DNA from: Solimonas sp040377605
Lineage (GTDB): Bacteria; Pseudomonadota; Gammaproteobacteria; Nevskiales; Nevskiaceae
Reading direction: 5' to 3'
Assembly (NCBI GenBank): GCA_040377605.1
Contig: JBEIOK010000012.1
Location: forward strand, 1-37,544
Length of the DNA: 37,544 bases
Every line of letters begins with the position of its first letter. Within the stretch, counting starts at the first letter, position 1. The translations under genes were made by a program, and so were the position numbers. Of the stretch, positions 1 to 7,963 are shown one piece after another. A model generated the notes under the pieces. The model did not search any database. It saw only the letters and a list, made by a program, of their open reading frames with translations, and had not been told where the DNA came from.

Positions 1-235
1 CACGCTGACGGGCCCGTTGCTGGCGGCGGCGCCGTCGCCGTTGGCCATCATTACCGCGCAGGATGATCCAGTGGTGCCCTTCGAAGATTTTTCCGGGCTG
101 CGCGAGACGGGCGCGCTGCGTCACCTGCTGACGCCCGCCGCTGGCGGACATTGCGGTTTCATCGACGACCTTGGCCTGTCCTGCTGGGCCGAACGCCAGA
201 CGCTGCAACTGCTCGACCAGGCGCGCGCCGGCTGA
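1..235 (+). CDS. Alpha/beta hydrolase, YheT-like (3' part only)
   Basis: This is the C-terminal end of a gene that begins before the window; the reading frame is open from base 2. The visible residues carry the last two elements of an alpha/beta-hydrolase catalytic site: an acid turn (AQDDPVVP) and the catalytic histidine in GGHCGFI, followed by a Trp-Ala-Glu-Arg helix. The spacing and the GGHCGF motif match the YheT/ABHD1-3 family of membrane-associated esterases and lipases. The nucleophile serine would lie upstream, so activity cannot be confirmed here. The gene converges on the quinone oxidoreductase with only 11 bases between the two stop codons. Confidence 0.75.
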   Translation, partial: TLTGPLLAAAPSPLAIITAQDDPVVPFEDFSGLRETGALRHLLTPAAGGHCGFIDDLGLSCWAERQTLQLLDQARAG

Positions 236-246
236 TCGGCCAGGAA

Positions 247-1191
247 TCAGCTGGGGATCAGCACGATCTTGCCGTGGGTGCGCTTGGTCTGGATGGCCTC
301 ATGCGCCTGACGCATCGCCGCCAGCGGCAGCTGCTGCGCGATGACTGGCCGCAATTGGCCGGCGGTCGTCCACCGCGCCAACTGATCGAGGTCCCGGCGC
401 CGTGACTTGACGACCACCAGGAGCCCCCGCTTGCCCGGCCACAGACGCGTGAGCAGATGATCCCGCAGCGTACGCACGGTGGGGACGGTGCTGATGTAGC
501 GCCCGCGCGCCGACAAGCGGGCGCGCAGCCGCGAGTAGGACTGGTTGCCGAACACGTCAAAAAAGCAATCGTAGCGACCCGGCAGATCAGCCGGCTCGAC
601 CTGCCGATAGTCGATCACTTCGTCGGCGCCGAGGCGCCGCACCTGCTCGGCCGAATCGGCTCCGCATAGCGCCGTCACCCGCGCGCCCAACACCTTGGCG
701 ATCTGCACCGCCAGCGTGCCGACACCACCCGACGCGCCATGGATGGCGACCTTCGACCCCTGCCCCACGCCACCCAGATCACGCAGCGCCTGCAACGCCG
801 TCTGCGCAGCCAACGGCAGGCTGGCGGCCTCGGCTGCGTTCAGACCCTGGGGCCGGAGCGCACATTCCTGCGGACCCACCACCACGTATTCGGCAGCTGC
901 GGTCGCGTTCCATCCGTTGAGCATGCCGAAGACCGGATCGCCGACGCTGAAGCCCGCCGCCCCCGGCCCCAGCGCGGCAATGGTGCCGGCATAGTCGTAG
1001 CAAAGCCCCTTGGGAAACTGTGGTCCAGCCAGTCGCGCGAACTTGCCGCCACGCGTCAACGCATCCTTGGGGTTGAGCGCGCAGGCCTCGACCCTGACCA
1101 GCATCTGGCCGGGACCGGCCGTCGGCATGGCCACGTCACGAATTTCGATGACCTCAGGTCCGCCGTAGCGGTCGTATTGCGCGGCCTTCAT
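247..1191 (-). CDS. NAD(P)-dependent zinc-free MDR quinone oxidoreductase
   Basis: This 314-residue protein belongs to the medium-chain dehydrogenase/reductase superfamily, quinone oxidoreductase branch. It opens with the typical MKAAQYDRYGGPEVIEI segment. A GroES-like N-terminal domain follows, then a Rossmann domain with the nucleotide-binding motif HGASGGVGTLAVQIAK (roughly residues 150-166). The Cys clusters that bind catalytic and structural zinc in alcohol dehydrogenases are absent, so it is probably a zinc-independent NADPH:quinone or enone reductase. The C-terminus (HGKIVLIPS) is canonical and the length is normal. It lies downstream of the aldolase on the same strand but is separated from it by a terminator hairpin, so it is probably transcribed on its own. 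The substrate cannot be deduced. Confidence 0.85.
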   Translation of the reverse strand: MKAAQYDRYGGPEVIEIRDVAMPTAGPGQMLVRVEACALNPKDALTRGGKFARLAGPQFPKGLCYDYAGTIAALGPGAAGFSVGDPVFGMLNGWNATAAAEYVVVGPQECALRPQGLNAAEAASLPLAAQTALQALRDLGGVGQGSKVAIHGASGGVGTLAVQIAKVLGARVTALCGADSAEQVRRLGADEVIDYRQVEPADLPGRYDCFFDVFGNQSYSRLRARLSARGRYISTVPTVRTLRDHLLTRLWPGKRGLLVVVKSRRRDLDQLARWTTAGQLRPVIAQQLPLAAMRQAHEAIQTKRTHGKIVLIPS

Positions 1192-1211
1192 CGCTGGAAA
1201 CTTCCCTCCAC

Positions 1212-1244
1212 AAAAAAACCGCTCGCGGCCTGCGCTGCGAGCGG
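1212..1244 (-). terminator. Rho-independent terminator after the class I aldolase
   Basis: On the minus strand an 8-bp perfect stem (CCGCTCGC / GCGAGCGG) with a GC-rich loop is followed directly by seven T residues. It sits 28 bases beyond the aldolase stop codon and just before the start of the quinone oxidoreductase, so it should separate the two units. Confidence 0.85.
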
Positions 1245-1272
1245 TCGATGCAACTCACCCGACCGGAAACGC

Positions 1273-2286
1273 TCAGGCTGCCTTTTCCTGCGCAGCACTC
1301 CATTTCCCCTGGGCCGCCAGGCCGTTCATGCGGGCGCGATGCAGATGGGCCTTCTTGCCCGCTTCCACGTTGCTGCCGCCCCAGGCCTTCAACGCCGCCG
1401 CCTGCAGGGCGCGGCCGTAGGAGAAAGTCAGCTTCCAGGGATTCGGCCCCAGCTTGTTCATCTCGTCGAGGTGCGCGGTGGCATCCTCGTCGGACTGGCC
1501 GCCCGACAGGAAGGCAATTCCCGGCACCGCGCCCGGCACATGGCGCTTGAGCGTGCGCAGCGTGGCCACGGCGACCGCCTTGCGGTCCGCCTGCACGGCG
1601 CACTTCTTGCCGGAGATCACCATGTTCGGCTTCAGAATCATGCCTTCAAGCAGCACGCGCTGCTGGCCGAGTTCCTGGAACACGGCCGCCAGCGTGCGGT
1701 TGGTGACGTCCTCGCACACTTCGATCGTGTTATCGGCGTCCATGAGCACTTCCGGCTCGACGATCGGCACGATGCCGGCTTCCTGGCACAGCGCCGCATA
1801 CCGCGCCAGCGCATGTGCGTTGGTGTGAATGCAGTAATCGGAGGGAATGCCATTGCCGATCGTGATCACTGCGCGCCACTTGGCAAACCGCGCGCCCGCC
1901 TCATGGTACTTGGCCAGGCGCTCACGCAGACCGTCGAGGCCTTCGGTGATGGTTTCGCCCGGCGCACCAGCGAGATCCTTGGCGCCCTTGTCGACCTTGA
2001 TGCCGGGGATAACGCCCTTGGCGGCCAGCAGCTTCGGAAACGGCGTGCCGTCGAGACCTTTCTGGAACAGGGTCTCTTCAAACAGGATCACGCCGGAGGT
2101 GTACTGCTCGAAACCGGGGGTCGTGAACAACATGTCGCGATACGCCTGGCGATGCGCCTCGGTGTTCTCGACCTTGATGCTGTTGAAGCGCTTCTCGATC
2201 GTGCCGGTGCTCTCGTCGGCCGCCAGAATGCCCTTGCCCGCGGCCACCATGGCCAGTGCCGTCTCGTGCAGTCCCTTCTCGTTCAT
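1273..2286 (-). CDS. Class I fructose-bisphosphate aldolase
   Basis: This 337-residue cytoplasmic enzyme cleaves fructose 1,6-bisphosphate to dihydroxyacetone phosphate and glyceraldehyde 3-phosphate through a Schiff base. The N-terminal GKGILAADESTGTIEKRF block is a signature of the animal/plant-type class I family. The Schiff-base lysine is Lys219 in GMILKPNMV, and the phosphate-binding FLSGGQSDEDAT loop follows. Length is slightly below the 360-residue eukaryotic form, as usual in bacteria. The metal-binding histidines of class II enzymes are not present. It is monocistronic: a tRNA lies upstream and a terminator downstream. The start is the first ATG, with a purine-rich AGAGAA stretch before it. 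The gene serves glycolysis or gluconeogenesis; no other sugar-pathway gene is nearby. Confidence 0.95.
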   Translation of the reverse strand: MNEKGLHETALAMVAAGKGILAADESTGTIEKRFNSIKVENTEAHRQAYRDMLFTTPGFEQYTSGVILFEETLFQKGLDGTPFPKLLAAKGVIPGIKVDKGAKDLAGAPGETITEGLDGLRERLAKYHEAGARFAKWRAVITIGNGIPSDYCIHTNAHALARYAALCQEAGIVPIVEPEVLMDADNTIEVCEDVTNRTLAAVFQELGQQRVLLEGMILKPNMVISGKKCAVQADRKAVAVATLRTLKRHVPGAVPGIAFLSGGQSDEDATAHLDEMNKLGPNPWKLTFSYGRALQAAALKAWGGSNVEAGKKAHLHRARMNGLAAQGKWSAAQEKAA

Positions 2287-2406
2287 TGGTTCTCTAGCTC
2301 CGCGATTGGTCGTATTACGCCGGTCCCGGCCGGCGAAGGCCCGCGATTTTAGAGGATTGAGCGCATGAATTCAGCCGCTTGCACCGCCGAAACGCGGCCG
2401 AGTGGC

Positions 2407-2412
2407 TACAAT
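2407..2412 (+). promoter_or_regulatory. Probable -10 box of the tRNA-Ser promoter
   Basis: TACAAT lies 10 bases before the mature tRNA 5' end and is followed by a GC-rich stretch, as is usual for stringently controlled tRNA promoters. No convincing -35 hexamer is found at 16-18 bp; the best candidate, TTGCAC at 2379-2384, is too far away. Confidence 0.45.
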
Positions 2413-2422
2413 ACTGGCCCGC

Positions 2423-2510
<88 letters not shown>

Positions 2511-2530
2511 TTTCTTCCCCGCAACGCGCC

Positions 2531-3463
2531 TCAGGCCACCGCCGTCGCACGGGCGGCCGGCGAGCCTTCCAGGTAAGCCAGCGCTTGTTCGGTCGAGGCC
2601 TCGTTGCGGGGGTCGTACCAGGGCGACAGGTACGGCAACTCCGACAGGAACAGCCACAGGGGGTCCGGCAGGTGGCCAGACTTGGCCACGCGCACCCATT
2701 CCCGCCATAGCCAGGGGCGCCAGATGCTGGGGCGCTGCGCCTTGAACCGCGGGTCCTGCTTGAGCAGGTGCGCGGCCCCGTCAGCCCAGATCCCGAAAAC
2801 GGCCAGAAAGGTGATCGCCGAGAGGTAATAGCGCGACAGGTAGCCGCCGCCAAGGTGGCGGTACAGGTCGAAGGCGACACTGCGGTGCTCGATCTCCTCG
2901 GCGCCATGCCAGCGCAGCAGGTCGAGCAGCGTCGGATCGGCGCCAGCCTTGTCCCAGCTCTTGTTGGTCAGCACGTATTTGCCGAGCACGCAGGTCATGT
3001 GCTCGATGGCGGCAATCAGCCCCAGGCGAAACACCAGCCACTGGCGCTGCGCCATCCGGGGCAGCTGGCGGCCAAACGGGGCATCGGCCAGCGCGGTGCC
3101 GAACAACCACTCCATGATCTTCATGTTGCGCTCGGTATCGACCCCGTGCGAGTTCAGGTACTCCGCCACGGCACCGCCGTGCGCCCGCGCATGCATCGCC
3201 TCCTGCCGGATGAAGGCCTGCACGTCCTCGCGCAGCTTGGCATCCGTGACCAGCGGCAACGCCTGGTTGTAGAGCCGGCAGAACCAGAACTCGCCGGCCG
3301 GGAGAATCATGTTGATCTCGTTGATGAAGTGGCTGGCGAACGGCTGACCGGGGATCCACTCCAGCGGGGTCTGCGACCAGTCGAAGCTGACCTTGCGCGG
3401 CTGCAGCGCATGCTCGGTCGTGGACGCCTTGATGATCGGCGGAAACGGCAGGATGTTGCGCAT
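2531..3463 (-). CDS. PF10118 ferritin-like putative metal-dependent hydrolase (copy B)
   Basis: This 310-residue protein belongs to the PF10118/COG3687 'predicted metal-dependent hydrolase' family, whose biochemical reaction is not established. The sequence shows a ferritin-like set of ligands on successive helices: Glu58 (AGEFWF), Glu88 and His91 (RQEAMH), Glu154-His155 (AIEHM), and Glu189/Glu190/His193 (HGAEEIEH). That pattern suggests a di-metal centre. A hydrophobic helix follows at about residues 210-225. It is the last gene of the leftward operon, 25 bases after the hydrolase-SDR fusion, and is a paralogue of the operon's first gene. I infer an oxygen-dependent or hydrolytic lipid-modifying role from the context; this is not demonstrated by the sequence. 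Confidence 0.85.
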   Translation of the reverse strand: MRNILPFPPIIKASTTEHALQPRKVSFDWSQTPLEWIPGQPFASHFINEINMILPAGEFWFCRLYNQALPLVTDAKLREDVQAFIRQEAMHARAHGGAVAEYLNSHGVDTERNMKIMEWLFGTALADAPFGRQLPRMAQRQWLVFRLGLIAAIEHMTCVLGKYVLTNKSWDKAGADPTLLDLLRWHGAEEIEHRSVAFDLYRHLGGGYLSRYYLSAITFLAVFGIWADGAAHLLKQDPRFKAQRPSIWRPWLWREWVRVAKSGHLPDPLWLFLSELPYLSPWYDPRNEASTEQALAYLEGSPAARATAVA

Positions 3464-3488
3464 CTTCGATTCTCCAGAAGGACGAGCT

Positions 3489-5222
3489 TCAGACGTCGAG
3501 CCGGGCGAGGCGGCGTCCGAGTCCCGGGGCCAGGCGGGACAGCCAGCGGATCACATGGACCTCGGTGCCGACGCGGACCTCGGCACGGTTGTGCTCGACC
3601 GCACTCAGGATCGCCGCGGCGACCGCCTCGGGCTTGAGGTTGCGCAGCCGGTAGAGGCGTTCGGCGCGGGCGCGCTGCTTGCCGGTCTCGACCTCGCTGC
3701 CGCCAAGCATGCGCGCCGTGCTGACGATATTGGTATTGACGACGCCTGGATATATGGCACTGACGCCGATCCCCTGACCGGCGAGTTCCGCACGCAGGCA
3801 TTCGCTGAGCATCTGCACGGCCGCCTTGGTGGTGTTGTAGGCCGGAGTCAGCCGTGTCGGGAAGAATGCGAGGCCGGACGAAACATTGACGATATGCCCA
3901 CGCTTGCCCGCGGACACCATCTGCCGGGCGAACAGGCGCGAACCGTGAATCACGCCCCAGAGATTCACGCGCAGGATCTTGTCCCAATCGGCGGTCGATG
4001 TCTCCAGGACGGGGCCAGACATGCCGATGCCGGCATTGTTGATGACGACGTCAGGAGCACCGAGCGTCCGCTCGATCTCCGAGGCCAGCGACTCCATCGC
4101 CTGTGCATCGCCGACATCGACGGCATACGCGACGCTGTAGGTGTCGAGCAGGCATGCCAGTTCTGCGGTGCGTTCGGCGGCCGCGCGATCCAGATCCACG
4201 CATACGGTGTCGGCCCCTGCCTCGGCATAGGCCAGCGCGGTCTCGCGGCCGATTCCCGATCCGGCACCGGTGACGACCACCAGCTTGCCGCTCTGTGAAC
4301 GTCGCGCGCCGCGTACCCGTGCGCGCTTGAGCGCGGGCGTCTCGGGTGCGCCCTCCACGAAGCGCACGAACGCCGCGATCTTCTCGGCCACGATCTGCGG
4401 ATGGCTGACCGGCAGCCAATGTCCGGCATCGATGTCGCTGCGCCACAGCTGCGGCGCCCATTGCGGCAGGTCGTCCAGCAACTCCGGCATCACGAAGTGA
4501 TCCCGCAACGGCACGACGAGCTGGACCGGCACATCCGCATAGCGCTCGCGGGGCCTCAGGACGCGCTTGATCACGTTGGCCCGATACAGATTGATGCCGC
4601 GTTCACCATCCTTCTGCTGCGTGGGATTGGGATCGGCCTCGACGCCCTCGATCTGGGCCAGCAGCTTCGGCCACAGCTTGTCGAGGCCCATCTTCCAGGA
4701 CATCGGCGCGGCAACCGGCAGATGGAACATGCCGATGTACCAGGAATGCAGGGCCTGCGCGGCGAGCTGCAGCTTGTCGGCCGGCGCATGGCTCTTCAGT
4801 CGCTTCAGGATCCAGTAGCCAGCATGGTCCAGACTGGGGCCGGAGATGCTGGTGTAGGAGGCGATGCGTCCTTTCATGCGCTCCGTGGTAACCGCCTCCC
4901 AGGACTGGATCGACCCCCAGTCATGACCCACCAGATGGACCGGGCGGTCCGGGCTGCAGGCATCAGCGACCGCAGCCGCATCGGCCACCAGATGATCCAG
5001 GTCGTAGTCCGCCACCGGATGCGGGGCGCTGGACTGTCCGGCGCCCCGCACGTCGTAGACGATGACGTGGAACTCGGCGGCCAGTTGCTCGGCGGTCGCA
5101 TCCCAGACATGGCTGCTGTCCGGGTAGCCATGGACCAGCATGATGGCGGGCCGCCGGGGGTCGCCCCACTGGCGCACCGCAAGTTGCACATCCCCGGAGG
5201 CGACATAGCGGACCTGGCTCAT
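3489..5222 (-). CDS. Epoxide-hydrolase-type alpha/beta hydrolase fused to an SDR (EphD-like)
   Basis: Two enzymes form one 577-residue chain. Residues 1-295 are an alpha/beta hydrolase with HGYP at 31-34 (oxyanion loop), a nucleophile elbow GHDWGS that places Asp, not Ser, at 101, an acid Asp241 and His268. An Asp nucleophile with an HGxP loop is the epoxide hydrolase/haloalkane dehalogenase pattern. Residues 312-577 are a short-chain dehydrogenase with TGAGSGIG (318-325), NNAG near 395 and the triad Ser449-Tyr462-Lys466. The architecture equals mycobacterial EphD, which acts in lipid epoxide metabolism. I chose the ATG at 5222 because its ATGA overlaps the stop codon of the upstream peptidase-like gene and a GAGG lies before it. 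An in-frame upstream ATG at 5252 is less likely. The natural substrate is unknown. Confidence 0.88.
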   Translation of the reverse strand: MSQVRYVASGDVQLAVRQWGDPRRPAIMLVHGYPDSSHVWDATAEQLAAEFHVIVYDVRGAGQSSAPHPVADYDLDHLVADAAAVADACSPDRPVHLVGHDWGSIQSWEAVTTERMKGRIASYTSISGPSLDHAGYWILKRLKSHAPADKLQLAAQALHSWYIGMFHLPVAAPMSWKMGLDKLWPKLLAQIEGVEADPNPTQQKDGERGINLYRANVIKRVLRPRERYADVPVQLVVPLRDHFVMPELLDDLPQWAPQLWRSDIDAGHWLPVSHPQIVAEKIAAFVRFVEGAPETPALKRARVRGARRSQSGKLVVVTGAGSGIGRETALAYAEAGADTVCVDLDRAAAERTAELACLLDTYSVAYAVDVGDAQAMESLASEIERTLGAPDVVINNAGIGMSGPVLETSTADWDKILRVNLWGVIHGSRLFARQMVSAGKRGHIVNVSSGLAFFPTRLTPAYNTTKAAVQMLSECLRAELAGQGIGVSAIYPGVVNTNIVSTARMLGGSEVETGKQRARAERLYRLRNLKPEAVAAAILSAVEHNRAEVRVGTEVHVIRWLSRLAPGLGRRLARLDV

Positions 5223-6115
5223 GCCGCCGCCCTCATCGCCGGCAGCGGCCACAGGCCGCGCTCGATCCAGCGCCGCACATGCGGCACGTCGTCGTCGAGC
5301 CAGTAGGCATCGTCATCGGTGACCACCAGCAGCTCTTCAAACTTCGCGCCGATCCCGCGGAAACCCAGGTGCGGCTCCACGGCCCATAACCCCGGGGTGG
5401 GCGGATGTTCGGAGCGCGAACCACTGCTCCACAACGGCGACCAGCCCTCGTCGCGGCCCTTGAGGATGTCGCGCGCCAGTTCCGTGACGTTGCGCAGCCC
5501 GAATCGGGCCAGCGAAGGGTGATGGCGTTTGCCGTCGTCCGACAGCTTCTCGACACGATGCGCCAGCACCTCAAACGGATAGGCCTTGTGGCGCGGCTCA
5601 TAGCCGTGCCGCGCGCAGAGCCGGTCAACCGCACGACTGACGTCGGCCAGTGTGTCGCGCGCGCGCACCTTTTCCAGAATCAGGGCCCGATACTCGCGCA
5701 GGTCGTCCATCAGCTGATCCAGCGCGCGATGCTCGCCGATGACCCCGCAGTAGCCGATGTCGGCCGTATAGCCCTGCACCGTCGGCGCGCAATCCAGGAT
5801 GAAGGGCATGCCGGTTTCAAGCCTGCGATTCGTCGGGTATAACGCCGGGTTGAAGCCCCCCAGATGCTTGAAGCCGACAAAGCCCCGGAACGCGGCGCGG
5901 TCGCCGAACCAGGCAAACGGCTCGTGGAAGCAATCATCCGCACCATGGTCCCGAAGATACTGTCGCATGCGGGCCGCAACCTCACGCTCGGTCACGCCGG
6001 GCACCAACTCCGCGGCAATGGCTTCGGCACATCGATAGGCCAGACGCTGCGCGCGCCGGAAGCCGTCCAGCGCTTCCGGGCCGGTGGACCCGCTTCCGGG
6101 GGATGTCTGCGTCAT
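5219..6115 (-). CDS. M24 family (Xaa-Pro aminopeptidase-like) metallohydrolase
   Basis: This 298-residue protein has the pita-bread fold signature of family M24. All five dinuclear metal ligands are recognisable: Asp108 (FILDCA), Asp119 (YTADIGY), His186 (VLAHRV), Glu247 (AVEPHLG) and Glu260 (AKFEELL). It lacks the large N-terminal domain of full prolidase or aminopeptidase P. The ATG at 6115 is preceded by GAGGAG seven bases upstream, which favours it over an in-frame ATG at 6151. It is the third gene of the leftward operon and its stop codon overlaps the start of the fusion gene. A peptidase is odd among lipid-type enzymes. It may process an amide- or peptide-linked substrate, but this is inference. 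Confidence 0.85.
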   Translation of the reverse strand: MTQTSPGSGSTGPEALDGFRRAQRLAYRCAEAIAAELVPGVTEREVAARMRQYLRDHGADDCFHEPFAWFGDRAAFRGFVGFKHLGGFNPALYPTNRRLETGMPFILDCAPTVQGYTADIGYCGVIGEHRALDQLMDDLREYRALILEKVRARDTLADVSRAVDRLCARHGYEPRHKAYPFEVLAHRVEKLSDDGKRHHPSLARFGLRNVTELARDILKGRDEGWSPLWSSGSRSEHPPTPGLWAVEPHLGFRGIGAKFEELLVVTDDDAYWLDDDVPHVRRWIERGLWPLPAMRAAA

Positions 6116-6178
6116 GCTGTGTCTCCTCAATCGAGAGCGGTCGGTGAGCAAGCGCCCGTTCCGGGGCGTGGGCCGCGC

Positions 6179-7015
6179 TCACCCCATCGTGCGGCGTGCG
6201 GCGGCACTCACCAGACGCTGATAGGCCGATGGCAACAGGCGCTGCATGCCGTCGGCGGCGCGCGCATCCGGTCCGATCAGCACCCGCCGTGCGTTGCGAC
6301 GCACGCCGCTCAGAATTGCCCTGGCCGCGCCCTCGGGGCGGGTGATGAACAGCTTCTCGAAATCCTGGCGGGCCTTGGCGCCATCGGCGACCAGAAAACC
6401 CTCGATACTGCCGGAGATGCGGCTCGATCGGGCGATGTTGGTCTTGATGCCCCCCGGGTGCACGCAAGTGGCCGAGACCCCGCAGCGCATCAGATCAAGT
6501 TCCTGGCGCAGCGACTCGGTATAGCCGCGCACCGCGAACTTGCTGGCGTTGTAGGTGCTCATGCCCGGCTGCGCGAACAGGCCGAAGATGCTGGAGATGT
6601 TGACAATGTGCCCCTCGCCGCTCGCCTTCAGATGCGGCAGGAACGCCTTGGTCCCGTAGACGACGCCCCAGAAGTTGATGGCCATGATCCACTCGAAATC
6701 GTCGTATTCGGTGGCTTCGATCGTCGCACTGTGCGCAACGCCAGCGTTGTTGATGACCAGATTCACGGTGCCGTACTCACGGGCCGCCTGATCCGCCCAC
6801 GCATGCACCTGCGAGCGGTCGGCCACATCCACCGTCGTCGCTGTGACGCGCACCCCGAGGGCGCGTGCGGCGGCCGCTGTGCCTTCCATGCCGCGCGCAT
6901 CGACGTCCGAAATCGCCAGATGACTGCCCCGACGGGCCAGTTCCAGCGCCAGCGCACGCCCGATGCCGGAAGCCGCACCGGTGATCGCGGCCACCTTGCC
7001 GTTGAATGTTTTCAT
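6179..7015 (-). CDS. Short-chain dehydrogenase/reductase (SDR)
   Basis: This is a classical SDR of about 278 residues. It has the cofactor motif TGAASGIG at 12-19, NNAG at 89-92 and the catalytic set Ser142, Tyr155 and Lys159 (YNASK). An acidic residue at the end of strand 2 (ISDVDARG) suggests preference for NAD(H), though this is only a sequence hint. The C-terminal helical region is longer than in minimal SDRs. The ATG at 7015 gives the canonical N-terminus (MKTFNGKVAAITG). A TTG at 7030 is an alternative start that overlaps the previous stop and has AAGG before it. It is the second gene of the operon. Oxidation or reduction of a hydroxyl/keto group on a lipid-like substrate is inferred from context. 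Confidence 0.9.
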   Translation of the reverse strand: MKTFNGKVAAITGAASGIGRALALELARRGSHLAISDVDARGMEGTAAAARALGVRVTATTVDVADRSQVHAWADQAAREYGTVNLVINNAGVAHSATIEATEYDDFEWIMAINFWGVVYGTKAFLPHLKASGEGHIVNISSIFGLFAQPGMSTYNASKFAVRGYTESLRQELDLMRCGVSATCVHPGGIKTNIARSSRISGSIEGFLVADGAKARQDFEKLFITRPEGAARAILSGVRRNARRVLIGPDARAADGMQRLLPSAYQRLVSAAARRTMG

Positions 7016-7026
7016 GAGCGGACAGA

Positions 7027-7890
7027 TCAAGCCGCCTTGAGCGACGCCACGAGACCATCAACGTCGTTCAGGAACTCGCGGTTGTCGTGATCCCACGGGT
7101 GGAAGTCGCGTCGGAAATAGTCCGCCCAGGGCCCGACCAGCCGGGTCAGGAAGGCGCGCTCGGTGAACAGATCTCGAACCAGTCGACGCCAGCCGCGCAC
7201 ATCGGTCAGGCGGCCCTCGGCTTGAATCACGCGCAGATAGAACGGCACGGCGATCGCCCAGAAGATGACGGTGGCCAGCACCAGACCCGCGCTGCGCTCG
7301 GCATACGCACCGGTGCCGCGGCCCCTGACCGCCTCCCAGACGTCGTAGGCCACGGCCTTGTGCTCGGTTTCTTCGAGTGCGTGCCACCGCCACAACGTAG
7401 CGAAACGCGGATCGGCGTTCTTGAGAATTTCGGGATCGCGCAACAGGCCATCGGCCATGATCGCGGTGAAATGCTCCAGCGCGATCGTCGCGGAAAGGCG
7501 CATGCGCGGCGGGGTCTTGTCCTGCAAGACCTTCAGCAAGCGGGCCACGAAGCGCTCCATGCCCCGCGTCGAGGGCACTGCCGCGAACATGGCCTCGTTG
7601 TATTCCTGATGTTCGCGGCCGTGCATGGCTTCCTGGCCGATAAACGCCGTCACCGCCTGCTGCAGTTCCGGGTCCGTGATGCGGTCGCGGTACTGGCGCA
7701 CCGCATCGATGAAGAAGCGCTCCCCCACCGGAAAAAACAGGGATAACGTGTTCATAAAGTGCGCGACGTGGGTGCCATCCTCGCCCTGCCAGCTTGCAAT
7801 CTTGTCGGCCGGGAGACGGAACTTCAGATCACGACGCTGCGGCATGACCGGGGTCGCAGTCTTCGAAGTTCGGGCTTTCAGGGTGCTCAT
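7027..7890 (-). CDS. PF10118 ferritin-like putative metal-dependent hydrolase (copy A)
   Basis: This 287-residue protein is a PF10118 family member and the first gene of the leftward operon. Its probable ligands match those of copy B: Glu57 (VGERFF), Glu87 and His90 (GQEAMH), Glu139-His140 (LEHF), and Glu173/Glu174/His177 (ALEETEH). A hydrophobic segment at about residues 200-218 could anchor it to the membrane. The ATG at 7890 is preceded by AGAGG with seven bases of spacing. A longer in-frame start at 8010 would run through the promoter and operator and is rejected. Together with copy B it brackets the operon, so the two may form a pair or act on successive intermediates. No reaction is established for the family. 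Confidence 0.87.
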   Translation of the reverse strand: MSTLKARTSKTATPVMPQRRDLKFRLPADKIASWQGEDGTHVAHFMNTLSLFFPVGERFFIDAVRQYRDRITDPELQQAVTAFIGQEAMHGREHQEYNEAMFAAVPSTRGMERFVARLLKVLQDKTPPRMRLSATIALEHFTAIMADGLLRDPEILKNADPRFATLWRWHALEETEHKAVAYDVWEAVRGRGTGAYAERSAGLVLATVIFWAIAVPFYLRVIQAEGRLTDVRGWRRLVRDLFTERAFLTRLVGPWADYFRRDFHPWDHDNREFLNDVDGLVASLKAA

Positions 7891-7922
7891 GTCAGGGCCT
7901 CTTGGGTCGGTGAAATCGTAGG

Positions 7923-7963
7923 TGTACACTCGTCTACGTCCCCAATGTAGACGCCCGTCTACA
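7923..7963. promoter_or_regulatory. Operator region: perfect 18-bp palindrome plus a second half-site
   Basis: TGTAGACGCCCGTCTACA at 7946-7963 is a perfect inverted repeat (8-bp arms, 2-bp centre). The half-site CGTCTAC occurs again at 7931-7937, next to an 8-bp palindrome GTGTACAC at 7922-7929. The palindrome occupies the spacer of the leftward promoter and the second half-site lies near the expected transcription start. This placement would let a bound protein block RNA polymerase. The divergent TetR/FabR-like gene starts 57 bases away and is the obvious candidate ligand. Confidence 0.7.

Noticed and set aside
247..260. A terminator between the YheT-like gene and the quinone oxidoreductase
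   Set aside because: Only a six-base GCTGAT/ATCAGC pairing is present, with no T-run on either strand.
739..2352. A 537-codon open frame on the plus strand
   Set aside because: It lies opposite the quinone oxidoreductase and class I aldolase, both of which have clear family motifs. Its own translation is Arg/His/Ala-rich without motifs. High GC content keeps antisense frames open.
2768..5306. Several open frames of about 290-300 codons on the plus strand
   Set aside because: They are antisense to the PF10118 and hydrolase-SDR genes and have low-complexity, His/Arg/Gln-rich translations.
5864..7090. A 408-codon open frame on the plus strand
   Set aside because: It is antisense to the M24 gene and the SDR gene, which have full catalytic motifs; the translation has no recognisable domain or ribosome-binding site.
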